Below the pieces are notes generated by a model that was given only the letters and a program-made list of their open reading frames with translations, was not told where the DNA came from and did not search any database. From positions 1 through 64,000 of IMG/VR virus record IMGVR_UViG_3300002835_000104: 64,000 bases of DNA. One strand, 5' to 3'. Numbering within the stretch: the first letter of the stretch is position 1; each line of letters begins with the position of its first letter. The position numbers and the translations under genes were made by a program. The stretch comes from a virus. Below are positions 28,858 to 36,863 of this stretch, piece by piece.

Positions 28858-29411
28858 GTAAACTATTATTAAAAAGAGACGATCAAAGTGAGTCTCATCC
28901 ACACCCAAATCAGGTGGACGTTGGAGAATTAGTGATCAATTCTGTAACAGGTAAACTGTATTCTAAACTTGTAGACGGATCTCTGGTGGAATGGTATTCT
29001 CAGAAAGTCTGTTTTGATACGGCTCCTACTATTAACTTTTTTTACGGTAGCACTCTTGCTATTGATAGTCTTAATAATTTTTGCTGTGCTGGAGACATGT
29101 TTACTGTTGATGTGTCTGAATTAAAAGTTCCGCCCAAAGAATATTCCTTTGAATTTACTGAACTTACAGAAAATACATCAGCTGGAAGTATTATCTTATC
29201 TCCTCCTCAGTATACTCTATATGCATCTACAAAAGAACCAACAATAACTCTTAGAAAAGCTTTAATTCCTGTTAATCTTACTATCGGTCAAACAAATAAT
29301 ATTAGTATATTTAAATTTACAGTACTATCAGAAGGTAGAAAATTAATTGAAAAACTCTTAACTATTAAGTGTTATGAACAATCTTGTTCTTCGTCAACAA
29401 CAGGGGGTTGA
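28854..29411 (+). CDS. Virion protein with one beta-sandwich of the local repeat family
   Basis: ATG at 28854 is preferred over the TTG at 28845 because AGGAG lies ten bases before it and the ATGA overlap matches local style; 185 residues. The N-part LLLKRDDQSESHPHP, then VDVGELVINSVTGKLYSKL, is typical of phage structural N-domains. The C-part (PTINFFYGSTLAID, CCAGDMFTVDVSEL, YSFEFTEL, LLTIKCYEQSC) resembles the last domain of the 32822-34324 product (ATINFSDTPEITLD, CCSGVRAITVDVSG). It is therefore a divergent member of the repeat family. Confidence 0.5.
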   Translation: MSKLLLKRDDQSESHPHPNQVDVGELVINSVTGKLYSKLVDGSLVEWYSQKVCFDTAPTINFFYGSTLAIDSLNNFCCAGDMFTVDVSELKVPPKEYSFEFTELTENTSAGSIILSPPQYTLYASTKEPTITLRKALIPVNLTIGQTNNISIFKFTVLSEGRKLIEKLLTIKCYEQSCSSSTTGG

Positions 29412-29413
29412 TT

Positions 29414-30277
29414 GTGTTAAATATCTCTAATTTTAGTTTGAAAGAATGTGAATGTGGAGTTACTCTGGATTTTCCGAATCCTAGTGGTAATTTACAAAGA
29501 AAAGAAGAATATTTAATATATTTTACTGTCGAATCTTCATTGCCATCAGAACCTCCTAGTTCTGTTTCGTTAACTCCATCTTCTTATGTTTTGAGTGGTA
29601 CGAATAGTTTTATTCCCAAAGTCATATCTAAAGTAGTATCTATTCACAGAGGAGAAACACAGTCTTTGATTAAGATGTCTATTAAAGACAGATTTGATCA
29701 AACTTTATTTGTTGATTACGTTAAACTTATTTGTTCTCCACAAACGTCTGTAACTAAAAAAGGTTTCTTTAAGACCGGTCAAAATAATATAGGTTTTAAT
29801 GGTGGATCATTAATGACAATAATGAGATTAGAAGGAGAAGAATCCTCTACTTTTGATTTAGATATAGGAATGGTTGTTACGGGTGGTGTTCTTACTACTA
29901 ATCCATATATTGTAGAGATTTCCAATGACGACATAGAACTGTCTCAAAAAATAGATACTTTAAGTATAAACCCGATTCCTGGTAATTATACCTTTACTAG
30001 AACAACAAGTTGTATTGATCCAGATATTCTCAGGAGAAGAGAAACTCAGCAACAATATGTTATATTAGACTCAACAAATAATTGGACATATAAATCTAGC
30101 GATAAAGTTATTATTCAATTTATTAGAGAAAATATGAATGATAATTCAATATCAGTAGTTGTTCCGGCTAAAAACCAGGCTGTTCTACCAACGGATTCTC
30201 AGAAAACAGACATTCCAACATTGGCTATGGTTTATACTAATGGTCGGGTTAATAATGATCAATATTGTATTAATTAA
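29414..30277 (+). CDS. Beta-sandwich virion protein, GTG start
   Basis: A TTG at 29384 is possible, but GTG at 29414 is directly preceded by AGGGGG and gives MLNISNFSLKECECGV; 287 residues. The first domain (ECECGVTLDFPNPSG, YLIYFTVES, YVKLICS) follows the same strand-loop-Cys layout as the neighbouring repeat domains. The second half is beta-rich and ends ARVNNDQYCIN-like with a terminal Cys. Probably a tail-surface protein of the same cluster; function unknown. Confidence 0.45.
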   Translation: MLNISNFSLKECECGVTLDFPNPSGNLQRKEEYLIYFTVESSLPSEPPSSVSLTPSSYVLSGTNSFIPKVISKVVSIHRGETQSLIKMSIKDRFDQTLFVDYVKLICSPQTSVTKKGFFKTGQNNIGFNGGSLMTIMRLEGEESSTFDLDIGMVVTGGVLTTNPYIVEISNDDIELSQKIDTLSINPIPGNYTFTRTTSCIDPDILRRRETQQQYVILDSTNNWTYKSSDKVIIQFIRENMNDNSISVVVPAKNQAVLPTDSQKTDIPTLAMVYTNGRVNNDQYCIN

Positions 30278-30333
30278 GCGGTTGTCTATATTGGTGTATT
30301 CAATTTTTAGTATCTTAATTTCGTGAGCTTTAT

Positions 30334-31590
30334 ATGAATATTAATAGTCAATTCTGTATTACAAACTATACTGGACAAGAACCATTAAATTTAATGGTCA
30401 AACCGGCTAGTATTACTGGTGTGGCAGAAGTAGCTGACTATAACAGATTTATAGAGGCTGTTAGTACCATCTATGGGAATCAAAATTCTACTGGAAATAT
30501 TCCTACATTTTGGACAACAAGAAATTCTTCTACTGATTCGGCAGGACACATTAAATATGTTTATGCTCCTAGTGCAGAATCTAGTTTAAGAACACTACAA
30601 TCTGCTGAACCTTATTATTTTATAATTAGAGATACTTCATATCTTCCCTTAAAAATTCCAACAATCGGAGGAACCGTTCCGGGATTTGTAGACTATGATG
30701 GAACACAGAGATATAATCTTCCTGTTATAGTGAATCCTTCTTCTATTATATTAGGACCAAACCAGGGTAATGTTCATACTTTTTCTGTGTCTATAGATAA
30801 GTTGGAACCACAAGAAACCTATAAGTATGAATTTAAAGCAGTATCTTCTAACTGGCCCACGGTTATTAACTCAATATCTGGTATAATTAAACCATCAGAA
30901 CCACAAACCTCTATAGATGCAACTCTAACCTTTTGTGTTAGTACAGGAGTTTGTGTATCGGGTTCAGAAGGCTTAATAGACTACACTTTAGATAATAGCC
31001 AAACAGGATCAGCATATAACAAGTCTATGTATAATTTACATACCACGATACAGTTATCTGTTGAACCAATTTCTTACGATGGTCCAGAAATACTTGGAAA
31101 ACAGTTTACAGCATTATGCGAGGATTGCTTACCAGAACTTATGGTGAATATACCTACGGACCCAATAACCTTAGCAGGGAAAAATAATTATTGTCAAGAT
31201 ATTATAGCTACAGTTTCTGGATTGATTCCCAATCATACTTATAACTATGAATTTAGTTCTGTAATCGGTAATTGGCCAGCAGTTATAACCCCGCCAACAG
31301 GAACTTTTAGGGCTTCCAAAAAAACAGCAGAGATTAGAAGTCGTTTGGCTTTTTGTCCGTCAACTATTCTTTGCACCGGCGGAACTCCGGGCTTATTAGA
31401 CTATGATTTAAATTCTTATCAATATTTATTTGATAATACTTGTGGTAAATTTGTAACATTAGAACTTTCAGTAAATACAGAAGACGAAACTACTCAACAA
31501 GGCATTAGCGATAGACTCACAGTCTATTGTCAAGATTGCTTGGGTGACACAATGGTTCCATCATTAACTATATCTGCTAACCAAGCCTAA
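30334..31590 (+). CDS. Repeat-domain virion protein, member 1 (two repeats)
   Basis: The product has 418 residues. The first about 135 residues are a separate N-domain (QFCITNYTGQEPLNLMVKPA). Two copies of an about 135-residue Cys-containing beta domain follow, each with LxPxxTYxYEF, a NWP motif (near bases 30851 and 31270), FCxST...C, LDY and a closing C-x-D-C-L. After the last CQDCL the protein continues 14 residues with a lone strand (SLTISANQA) and stops, although that strand normally begins the next repeat. The next gene starts at the following strand. Probable tail decoration or adhesin subunit. Confidence 0.6.
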   Translation: MNINSQFCITNYTGQEPLNLMVKPASITGVAEVADYNRFIEAVSTIYGNQNSTGNIPTFWTTRNSSTDSAGHIKYVYAPSAESSLRTLQSAEPYYFIIRDTSYLPLKIPTIGGTVPGFVDYDGTQRYNLPVIVNPSSIILGPNQGNVHTFSVSIDKLEPQETYKYEFKAVSSNWPTVINSISGIIKPSEPQTSIDATLTFCVSTGVCVSGSEGLIDYTLDNSQTGSAYNKSMYNLHTTIQLSVEPISYDGPEILGKQFTALCEDCLPELMVNIPTDPITLAGKNNYCQDIIATVSGLIPNHTYNYEFSSVIGNWPAVITPPTGTFRASKKTAEIRSRLAFCPSTILCTGGTPGLLDYDLNSYQYLFDNTCGKFVTLELSVNTEDETTQQGISDRLTVYCQDCLGDTMVPSLTISANQA

Positions 31591-31610
31591 TTTTCGAAAG
31601 AGTATCAAAT

Positions 31611-32801
31611 ATGTCATATGTAGATATTAAAACAGAACTTTCTGGATTATTACCTTTTGAAAAATACGACTATAAATTCGAAGGTATGGGAGGTAATTGG
31701 CCATGCACTGTTACTCCGTATAGCGGCTCAATACGACCTTATGGTAGTACAATGATATTTGAAGGAAAAGTTCATTTCTGTTCTGCTAAAACTGCTTGCT
31801 CAGGTTCTAGCGGTATTCTTCCGTACAGCAATCATCTTTGTGAACCAACTTCTGATTTATTTACTACTCTCAGATTATCTTTAAAGCCTGAAAATTTTCC
31901 ACATACCTTATATACTAATACTTTAGTAGCTTCTTGTGCTAATTGTTTTCCTCAGCCTAGTATCACAACTCCAACAAGCGTTACATTGAATCAAATTCAA
32001 GGTAATGAATATACTTTAACGTCTGTTATTGCTGGTTTACAACCAAATGAAACCTACACATATAATTTTGAGAGTATTGATGCTAATTGGCCAGTAAAAA
32101 TAAATCCAGTATCTGGATCAATTAAAACATCAAGAGATAGAACGACGCTTGTTTCTAATGTCATGTTCTGTAACAGTACTGGTTTATGTAATAACGGTAA
32201 TGATATCTTAGATTATTCAACAACTAGTAGTTGTTTATTAGAAAAAAACCTATATTCAATTATACAATTATCGGTAGTTCCCCCTGCATCCTGTGAAGCC
32301 GAAACTGTTGTTAGTAATCCTATTCCAATTTATTGCAAAGACTGCTTACCTTCTGTTAATATAAAAATATTACCAACAACAAAAAAGATTGTTTCTTTAT
32401 CAGAAAATGCTGCTGGATTATTACTAGAGCCCACTATTAGTGGAATAGAGCCTAATAAAAAATATTCTTATATATTTAAGGGTATAAGTTCTAATTGGCC
32501 GGTATTTATTAGTCCTATCTCAGGAATACTTCAGTCGTCAACTTCTTCATCCAGTCTAAGCTCTCAGATGTTCTTTTGCTCAAGCACTGGAGTATGCGCA
32601 TCTGGTACCAGGGGTGTATTAGACTATAGACTGGACGCTGTATCATCAAATAAGATTAATAACGATCCTTTTGTAAATCTACAATTAGAATTAACATCAC
32701 TATCTTGTGGTACAATCTATGCTAGTGATACACTAATACTTTATTGTAATGATTGTTTATCGAAATCTGATCCAAGAATAGTAACTAGTAGAATTACTTA
32801 A
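31611..32801 (+). CDS. Repeat-domain virion protein, member 2 (three repeats)
   Basis: The product has 396 residues and starts abruptly inside the repeat (MSYVDIKTELSGLLP), lacking the first strand. Three repeats carry NWP near bases 31695, 32085 and 32495, each ending with a CxxC (CANCFP, CKDCLP, CNDCLS). It again finishes with an orphan strand (PRIVTSRIT). The gap to the previous gene is 20 bases with a weak GAAAGAG ribosome site. It is in a different frame from member 1, so it is not a readthrough product. Confidence 0.6.
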   Translation: MSYVDIKTELSGLLPFEKYDYKFEGMGGNWPCTVTPYSGSIRPYGSTMIFEGKVHFCSAKTACSGSSGILPYSNHLCEPTSDLFTTLRLSLKPENFPHTLYTNTLVASCANCFPQPSITTPTSVTLNQIQGNEYTLTSVIAGLQPNETYTYNFESIDANWPVKINPVSGSIKTSRDRTTLVSNVMFCNSTGLCNNGNDILDYSTTSSCLLEKNLYSIIQLSVVPPASCEAETVVSNPIPIYCKDCLPSVNIKILPTTKKIVSLSENAAGLLLEPTISGIEPNKKYSYIFKGISSNWPVFISPISGILQSSTSSSSLSSQMFFCSSTGVCASGTRGVLDYRLDAVSSNKINNDPFVNLQLELTSLSCGTIYASDTLILYCNDCLSKSDPRIVTSRIT

Positions 32802-32821
32802 ATATAAGGTATTGAAATATA

Positions 32822-34324
32822 ATGTTGAATACTAAAAACGTTTTTATTACCGTTAGTGGCTTAATGCCATACTCTAAATATATTTATGAGTTCAGCGGAG
32901 CTGGGGCCAATTGGCCTACTACAGTAACACCAGCTACAGGGGTTATTTCAACAAATAACTTAACGTCAAAAGTTATTAAAACAAAAGTTCATTTTTGTGC
33001 TAGCACAGGAATATGTCCGCTGGGTGAGAATGGGGTATTTGACTATTCTATTATTGAATGCCAGTCTGATCCTATAAACTTATATAGTAATATGGCATTT
33101 TCCTTAAAAGAATATGATACCAATAATATAGTATTTGATGATATTGTAGAAGTAGTTTGTCAAGATTGTTTACCCAAAATTAATATCACAATGCCCACAT
33201 CTGCCGCTATAACAAGTAATAATACCTACACCATAGCTGCTTCTGTTAATGGTTTGGTGCCAAAACAAACCTATAGCTATAGATTTATTGGAATAGAAGC
33301 AAATTGGCCCTCTACTTTATCCCAAACGTCAGGACGATTTATTGCTAAAGATAATACTGAAACATTATTAACAGACTTAACTTTTTGTCCAACATCTGGC
33401 ATATGTAGTGGCGCTAATAAAACAATAGGAAACTATAGCTTAGATAATAGTTGTGTTTTTGGATCAACGTCTCAGTATTCAAAAGTAAAATTTGAACTAA
33501 CTCCACTAACATGTAATGTGGGTACTATTTTTACCGATAATTTAACTGTTACTTGCGCTAATTGTTTACCAAACATAACAGTTACTCTACCAAATAATAC
33601 CGTATTAAGAACAGCAAATACCAATAGGTATGATGTTACCGCTTGGCTTTCTGGTTTAAGGCCCAATGAAACTTATACTTATGAGTATATCCCTGACTCA
33701 TCTAATTGGCCCACTGTTATGATCCCGCGCACCGGATCATTTACTTCTACTGGAAGAACTCATACTCTATCTTCTAAAATGATGTTTTGTTCACCAAAAA
33801 GTATTTGTCCCTCAGGAACAGAGGGACTATTACCATATTCTTTTGATGATAGTGCTAGTAAAATTTTAAAAGAGAACGTGTTAAGCACAACGATTAAATT
33901 AAAAGTTAATCCAGAAACTTGTGATATCCCAGAAAAAACAAGCATACCGTTTACACTTAGCTGCTCAGGTTGTTTACCTTCTTTTTCCTACGCAACCATT
34001 AATTTTTCAGATACTCCAGAAATTACATTAGATTCTGGATGCTGTTCAGGTGTTAGAGCTATTACGGTAGACGTTAGCGGAGCCGTCCCAGGAGATAAAT
34101 ACAATTACAGATTCGATTCTGCATCAGCTAATGTGAGTTTTAGTCCTATTACCGGTGTTATATATTTTGGAGCCAATGGTAGAGGGGCTATTAATACGGT
34201 ATTGGGTGTTGACCTCATAGAATCCCAACAGGTCATTATCAATTGTGTTTTACAGCATGACGATACAGACATTGAAACAATTGACTTTTTAGCTGTTAAA
34301 TGCGACGGAATTTGTGTATCATAA
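32822..34324 (+). CDS. Repeat-domain virion protein, member 3 (four repeats)
   Basis: The product has 500 residues. It begins in the same register as member 2 (MLNTKNVFITVSGLMP), without the leading strand. Three full repeats have NWP near bases 32910, 33302 and 33703 and CQDCLP, CANCLP and CSGCLP closers. A fourth, divergent domain (YATINFSDTPEITLD, CCSGVRAITVDVSGA) lacks NWP and the FCxST...C motif and ends VKCDGICVS. The cysteines probably form disulfides or zinc knuckles that stabilise exposed domains. Confidence 0.6.
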   Translation: MLNTKNVFITVSGLMPYSKYIYEFSGAGANWPTTVTPATGVISTNNLTSKVIKTKVHFCASTGICPLGENGVFDYSIIECQSDPINLYSNMAFSLKEYDTNNIVFDDIVEVVCQDCLPKINITMPTSAAITSNNTYTIAASVNGLVPKQTYSYRFIGIEANWPSTLSQTSGRFIAKDNTETLLTDLTFCPTSGICSGANKTIGNYSLDNSCVFGSTSQYSKVKFELTPLTCNVGTIFTDNLTVTCANCLPNITVTLPNNTVLRTANTNRYDVTAWLSGLRPNETYTYEYIPDSSNWPTVMIPRTGSFTSTGRTHTLSSKMMFCSPKSICPSGTEGLLPYSFDDSASKILKENVLSTTIKLKVNPETCDIPEKTSIPFTLSCSGCLPSFSYATINFSDTPEITLDSGCCSGVRAITVDVSGAVPGDKYNYRFDSASANVSFSPITGVIYFGANGRGAINTVLGVDLIESQQVIINCVLQHDDTDIETIDFLAVKCDGICVS

Positions 34325-34347
34325 TTTTAATTAAGGAAACCACTTAA

Positions 34348-34677
34348 ATGTCATTAACAACTACAGATAGCATACAGCTTCAAATGCAAAATTTGGTGCC
34401 AGCACATGAATACAAAGTAGAATTTAAGATAAATAATCCTAGTAATAATTCTCTTGTAGCCTATTTAGATAAATATCTGGTTACGTTTAGCGCTGCTTCT
34501 ACCAAACAAAATATATTCGTACTTTTAACTAAAGATGCAGATTTACCAATTGTTACTCTTGAAGTAACAACAACAAACTTAACAGACAATAAAATCGGAT
34601 CATCCAGCATGATAATACAGTGTCCAGACTTTACTGGTTGTGATGCTAGTTACTTACCTTTAAGTATAAATTCATAA
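34348..34677 (+). CDS. Single-domain divergent member of the repeat family
   Basis: The product has 109 residues, SD AAGGA. It starts in the same register as members 2 and 3 (SIQLQMQNLVPAHEYKVEF, matching SGL-P-xx-Y-x-Y-x-F) and ends with Cys residues (IIQCPDFTGCDAS) where the family has its closing CxxC. It lacks NWP and the FCxST motif. It may be a terminal cap subunit of the chain of repeat proteins (inference). Confidence 0.5.
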   Translation: MSLTTTDSIQLQMQNLVPAHEYKVEFKINNPSNNSLVAYLDKYLVTFSAASTKQNIFVLLTKDADLPIVTLEVTTTNLTDNKIGSSSMIIQCPDFTGCDASYLPLSINS

Positions 34678-34716
34678 CTATTAATTCTAAGATAGGACAT
34701 TAAAGGATAAACAATA

Positions 34717-34848
34717 ATGGCATTACCTAATAGTATAAATTCTAATTGTTGTTATTTTGATGTTACTCCAACACCAACCCCTAGTGTGACTCCAACAGTA
34801 ACTCCTACTCTTACCATTACGCCGACTCCCACTCCAACTAAAAATTAG
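34717..34848 (+). CDS. 43-residue Pro/Thr-repeat peptide
   Basis: ATG at 34717 with SD AAAGGA (34703-34708), TAG stop at 34846. Short N-part MALPNSINSNCCYFDV, then a low-complexity TPTPTPSVTPTVTPT-type tail. The N-part resembles the end of the preceding protein (PLSINS), and the tail resembles the Pro/Thr linker in the 3090-4136 product. It may be a detached linker or a small surface peptide. Too short for standard ORF calling; the SD supports it. Confidence 0.45.
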   Translation: MALPNSINSNCCYFDVTPTPTPSVTPTVTPTLTITPTPTPTKN

Positions 34849-34919
34849 GAATTATTATAATGCAATTAGCTATTCTGCTATTTACTATATAAAAGAACAA
34901 TCAACATAGGACTCAGTTA

Positions 34920-36860
34920 ATGGTATATTTTCAACCACAAAATCAAACTTTTGATACCTTAGCAATATCTCGAAGCCGACCAGTAGAAGTAATCTATAAC
35001 AATAGCGGTTTACACACAATAGCTGGACCAGTTCCTTTTGTTGATATTTCACATAGTGTTCTTCGTAATGGTGCTGGCGCCGTAGAAGGACATGTAACTA
35101 GAATCGATATTACTGGCAAGATTGTTAGAAATGGAGTAGACCCACATGTTATTCCTGCTGGTTCTGGTATTGGTCCAGTAATGAGTGGAATTATAGGCTT
35201 AAGAGATTTGTTTTCTAAAAGCAATTTTGGACATTTACAGATCAAATGTGGTGTAACTAATACTCTTTTTGATGCTAGTGGTGTCAAAGTATTAGATATG
35301 TCTTTTAATAAGAGCGATGATAATTGGCTCTTTACAGCAGACTATTCTATTAATTTAGAGTATTATCAACCTAGTGGACTTTCTGCTGGTTACTATGTTC
35401 AATCTACTAATGATAGTTGGAGTATAGAACCTTTAGAGGAAGCAACATATGTGAATTTTAGTAAAACCGTCTCTCAAAAAGGCGAGACCAATAATCCCAA
35501 ACTACTACCAGCTGCTCCATCTAACAATAGTCCTGTTCCAGGAGGATATAATGGAGGAGGACCTGTTGCAACTAATACATTAAATATTGTAAATATTCCT
35601 CAGTATAGAATTTCTCATAGAGTAAGCGCGGTAGGTATTCCTAGTGGTACTGGTGTTGGAATATCTAATATGGCTTATTTAGAAGCTAAAAAGTGGGTAG
35701 AATTTAGACTTTCTACAGCTTTTTATCAATCTAGTCCATCATCGGGGTTGGCTTCTTTTTTAAATAATAGCAATCCTAGTCTCACCGATTTGGGCACAGC
35801 TAATATGTTTTTATACAATCATTTGCGTAGTACTAACTTTAGCGTGTCTGAGGGTAGTTATGAAATTAATGACACTTGGTTAGCTATGCCGTCTGGTATA
35901 CCATATGTTGAAGATTACAGCATAGACGCTTCAACAGATGAAAAATTTATGAAAACAGTAAGAGTACAAGGACAAATTAGAGGATTAAATATTACTCCTT
36001 TTTCTGTTATGAGTGGTAGCTCTTCATATACTATTCCTGATTCTAGTGGTAAAATCAATTTGTCTGGTGGAAATCAATTATTGACCACGTCTTCTATGCC
36101 AACACATCCTGTCTTAGATCTTTTATCATCTAACAGTACCGTTACAAGTATGTACCCAAATAAATATGAGAATGCTTTAAGCGGATGGATATATGATATT
36201 AAACCATATGCTTATAGAAGAGCTTCTTTGGCAATGAGATCTCCTGATAGAGCAGGAAACATATACACAAACCCCGCTAATACAAGAACCCCTCCCAACA
36301 ATCCTTTTTATTGCGAAGAAAATTTATTAAACCCTAATCCAACCAGTACAACAGAAGGTCATGATCCTAGAAAAGGTACGATCAGTTATAGTGTAGAATA
36401 TACAAATAAACTTAATTTGATTAGTGGGGTTTTATCTGAAAATATTGGCATAAACGATACTGGTCCTGCCGACGTATTCGGAGAATCTTTTATTATTGGT
36501 CGTAGACTTGGACCTATATTACAGTCTTTAAATGCTAAAACCTCTGCTCGTAAAGACGTATCTATTGATATTACTGTTGTTCCTCCTTCTTCTGCAGCTA
36601 ATTTGGTTATGACTTCAAGTGGATGTCCGATGTATACGGGTGGAACAATTTATACATCGATTAATAATCTAATAGAAGCTCTTAGACCATTTGGCGCTCG
36701 CACTGCAGATTATTTTGGTACTGTGAGAACCAGCGCAGCTGGACAAGTTTTTGTTAGTCAAGACAACCAAAGCTGGAACCCTAGCGATGGAAGATATAGT
36801 AGAAATGTTTCTTGGGTTTACCAGCAATGTGATAATTCAACGAACTATCTGGACCATTAA
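34920..36860 (+). CDS. Large tail-tip / baseplate structural protein
   Basis: The product has 646 residues. N-domain: FQPQNQTFDTLAISRSRPVE, then DISHSVLRNGAGAVEGHVTR followed by IDITGKIVRNG, a beta pattern of tail-hub or distal-tail-type proteins. An SPVPGGYNGGGPV linker lies near residue 210. The later half has beta stretches EDYSIDASTDEKFMKTVRVQ and GTISYSVEYTNKL. It is followed after 3 bases by a second very large tail protein. No enzymatic motif is seen. Gene order after the tape measure supports a distal-tail or baseplate role. Confidence 0.5.
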   Translation: MVYFQPQNQTFDTLAISRSRPVEVIYNNSGLHTIAGPVPFVDISHSVLRNGAGAVEGHVTRIDITGKIVRNGVDPHVIPAGSGIGPVMSGIIGLRDLFSKSNFGHLQIKCGVTNTLFDASGVKVLDMSFNKSDDNWLFTADYSINLEYYQPSGLSAGYYVQSTNDSWSIEPLEEATYVNFSKTVSQKGETNNPKLLPAAPSNNSPVPGGYNGGGPVATNTLNIVNIPQYRISHRVSAVGIPSGTGVGISNMAYLEAKKWVEFRLSTAFYQSSPSSGLASFLNNSNPSLTDLGTANMFLYNHLRSTNFSVSEGSYEINDTWLAMPSGIPYVEDYSIDASTDEKFMKTVRVQGQIRGLNITPFSVMSGSSSYTIPDSSGKINLSGGNQLLTTSSMPTHPVLDLLSSNSTVTSMYPNKYENALSGWIYDIKPYAYRRASLAMRSPDRAGNIYTNPANTRTPPNNPFYCEENLLNPNPTSTTEGHDPRKGTISYSVEYTNKLNLISGVLSENIGINDTGPADVFGESFIIGRRLGPILQSLNAKTSARKDVSIDITVVPPSSAANLVMTSSGCPMYTGGTIYTSINNLIEALRPFGARTADYFGTVRTSAAGQVFVSQDNQSWNPSDGRYSRNVSWVYQQCDNSTNYLDH

Positions 36861-36863
36861 TTT

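Larger units (their letters stand above)
30760..34324 (+). repeat. Tandem about 135-residue Cys/NWP domain array spanning three genes
   Basis: NWP codons occur near 30851, 31270, 31695, 32085, 32495, 32910, 33302 and 33703, that is every roughly 390-425 bases. The spacing is kept across the gene boundaries at 31590/31611 and 32801/32822. The unit pattern is: strand A, strand B ending SGL-P, Y-x-Y-x-F, NWP, P-x-(S/T)G, FCxST-x-x-C, LDY, L-x-V-x-P, C-x-x-C-L. DNA-level identity between units is low, so duplication is old. Confidence 0.75.

Noticed and set aside
30334-34324. Stop-codon readthrough or simple frameshift joining the repeat genes
   Set aside because: The three genes lie in three different frames, are separated by about 20 bases and each has its own start; one nonsense change cannot explain it.
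34860-34892. Ten-codon ORF after the Pro/Thr peptide
   Set aside because: Too short, no ribosome site and no recognisable content.
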